Source: an uncultured Flavobacteriia bacterium
GTDB lineage: Bacteria > Bacteroidota > Bacteroidia > Flavobacteriales_D > Crocinitomicaceae
Direction: 5' to 3'
DNA length: 13,920 nt
NCBI GenBank assembly: GCA_903887095.1
Contig: CAISOQ010000094.1
Span: 1 to 13,920, forward strand
Shown here: positions 13,248-13,920 of the stretch, in pieces
Numbering within the stretch: the first letter of the stretch is position 1
How the letters are laid out: each line of letters starts with the position of its first letter
Translations under genes and position numbers: made by a program
The notes under the pieces: generated by a model
Told to the model about the DNA's origin: nothing
Databases searched by the model: none
The model's input: the letters and a program-made list of their open reading frames with translations, nothing else

Positions 13248-13920
13248 TGCGCAAAAAAGTCACCATCATCGGAGCTGGTATATCCAGTTTGTCTGCAGCG
13301 TCATTCCTAGCCAAAGATGGTTACGATGTTACAATTCTGGAGAAAAACGCTACTATCGGTGGGAGAGCGCGTCAATTCAAGCACGATGGTTTTGTGTTTG
13401 ACATGGGTCCAAGTTGGTATTGGATGCCAGATGTGTTTGAGCAGTTTTACAACAAATTCGGATATACTTCGTCTGACTTCTATGACTTAAAACGGCTGGA
13501 TCCCTCTTATAAAGTCTTTTGGAAAGACGAGACCTCAACAAACATTCCTGCCTCCGAAAAAGAATTTTTTGAACTTTTTGAATCCCTGGAAAAAGGCAGC
13601 TCGGTTAAGTTGAAGCAATTTCTGGATGAGGCAAAATATAAATATGAGGTTGGAATGCAAGACCTCGTTTTTAAGCCAAGTTTGAAAATCATGGAATTCG
13701 CAGATATGCGAATATTGAAAGGTCTTTTTAAACTGCATTTACTTTCTTCTTTTTCAAAATACATTCGTAGTTATTTTAAAGATGAGAAAATACTTTCTCT
13801 CTTAGAATTTCCTGTTTTGTTTTTAGGCGCAATGCCTGAAGAAACTCCTGCTCTCTATTCTTTGATGAATTATGCTGACATTTCTCTGGGCACGTGGTAT
13901 CCAATGGGAGGAATGTTTAA
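13247..13920 (+). CDS. crtI: Phytoene desaturase family (CrtI-like) carotenoid desaturase, 3' truncated by window
   Basis: The frame is open from the ATG at 13247 to the window end: 224 codons, about half of a usual CrtI of near 490 residues. The N-terminal FAD-binding beta-alpha-beta is KKVTIIGAGISSLSAASFLA (3-22), with Ser where the third Gly of GxGxxG would be. It is followed by VTILEKNATIGGRAR (28-42) and GFVFDMGPSWYWMPD (48-62), a stretch typical of Bacteroidota CrtI. LGTWYPMGGM (214-223) matches the region before the FAD-linked C-terminal half. Family enzymes desaturate phytoene towards lycopene at the membrane, giving coloured carotenoids. Specificity (CrtI versus CrtD-like or other desaturases) cannot be fixed from the N-terminal half. 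The start overlaps the sigma stop by one base, so both are probably made from one message. Confidence 0.88.
   Translation, partial: MRKKVTIIGAGISSLSAASFLAKDGYDVTILEKNATIGGRARQFKHDGFVFDMGPSWYWMPDVFEQFYNKFGYTSSDFYDLKRLDPSYKVFWKDETSTNIPASEKEFFELFESLEKGSSVKLKQFLDEAKYKYEVGMQDLVFKPSLKIMEFADMRILKGLFKLHLLSSFSKYIRSYFKDEKILSLLEFPVLFLGAMPEETPALYSLMNYADISLGTWYPMGGMF

Noticed and set aside
13507..13764. Two minus-strand frames opposite the crtI-like gene
   Set aside because: The + strand frame carries clear FAD-binding and CrtI signatures throughout; the antisense frames do not resemble anything.
1..13920. Mobile elements, CRISPR arrays, tRNA or rRNA genes, defence islands
   Set aside because: No transposase, integrase, direct-repeat spacer pattern, tRNA-like fold or known defence domain was seen; nearly all sequence is accounted for by ordinary genes.

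Overview
The window looks like chromosomal DNA from a Bacteroidota member, most likely a Flavobacteriales-type organism; I cannot name a genus from the sequence alone. The signs are low GC, start codons without usable Shine-Dalgarno sequences, several copies of the Bacteroidota -7 promoter element TAnnTTTG, a type IX secretion (T9SS) type B sorting domain next to a PorP/SprF gene, and a hpt-adk-obgE cluster.

Left part (1-1461): the 3' end of a penicillin-binding protein 4 type DD-carboxypeptidase (dacB) runs into the 3' end of a convergent D-alanine-D-alanine ligase (ddl). One gene makes the D-Ala-D-Ala of peptidoglycan and the other removes it. A 241-bp divergent intergenic region follows (1462-1702). 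It holds a clear promoter for the rightward gene.

Centre left (1703-8201, + strand): a tightly spaced trio. The first gene encodes a 1366-residue secreted protein with an N-terminal lectin-like or jelly-roll-like region, ten tandem HYR domains, three Ig-like repeats and a C-terminal gliding-motility/CHU_C domain. After 10 bp comes a PorP/SprF outer-membrane protein, and after 9 bp more a membrane-bound glycerolipid acyltransferase. The first two probably act as exported surface protein and dedicated export or anchoring partner.

Centre right (8198-11345, - strand): hpt and adk form one unit ending in a hairpin terminator. A separate promoter then drives obgE, a PAP2-family phosphatase and crcB, whose reading frames overlap one another by 8 and 4 bp. 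The cluster joins purine salvage, adenylate balance and ribosome-assembly GTPase functions to a lipid phosphatase and a fluoride channel.

Right part (11454-13920, + strand): purK of de novo purine synthesis is divergent from hpt across a 108-bp region with a -7 element for each direction. An AT-rich spacer with repeated TTTTGTTTAA motifs follows. It precedes an ECF-type sigma factor whose stop codon overlaps the start of a carotenoid desaturase (crtI-like), which runs off the window.

No intergenic stretch exceeds 300 bp. I see no tRNA, rRNA, CRISPR, insertion sequence, prophage or defence gene, and no clear case for a wholly new system. The points most worth attention are the HYR/T9SS locus, the repeat-rich control region before the sigma factor-crtI pair, the start corrections for obgE, adk and the sigma gene, and the nearly leaderless promoter placement of purK and obgE.
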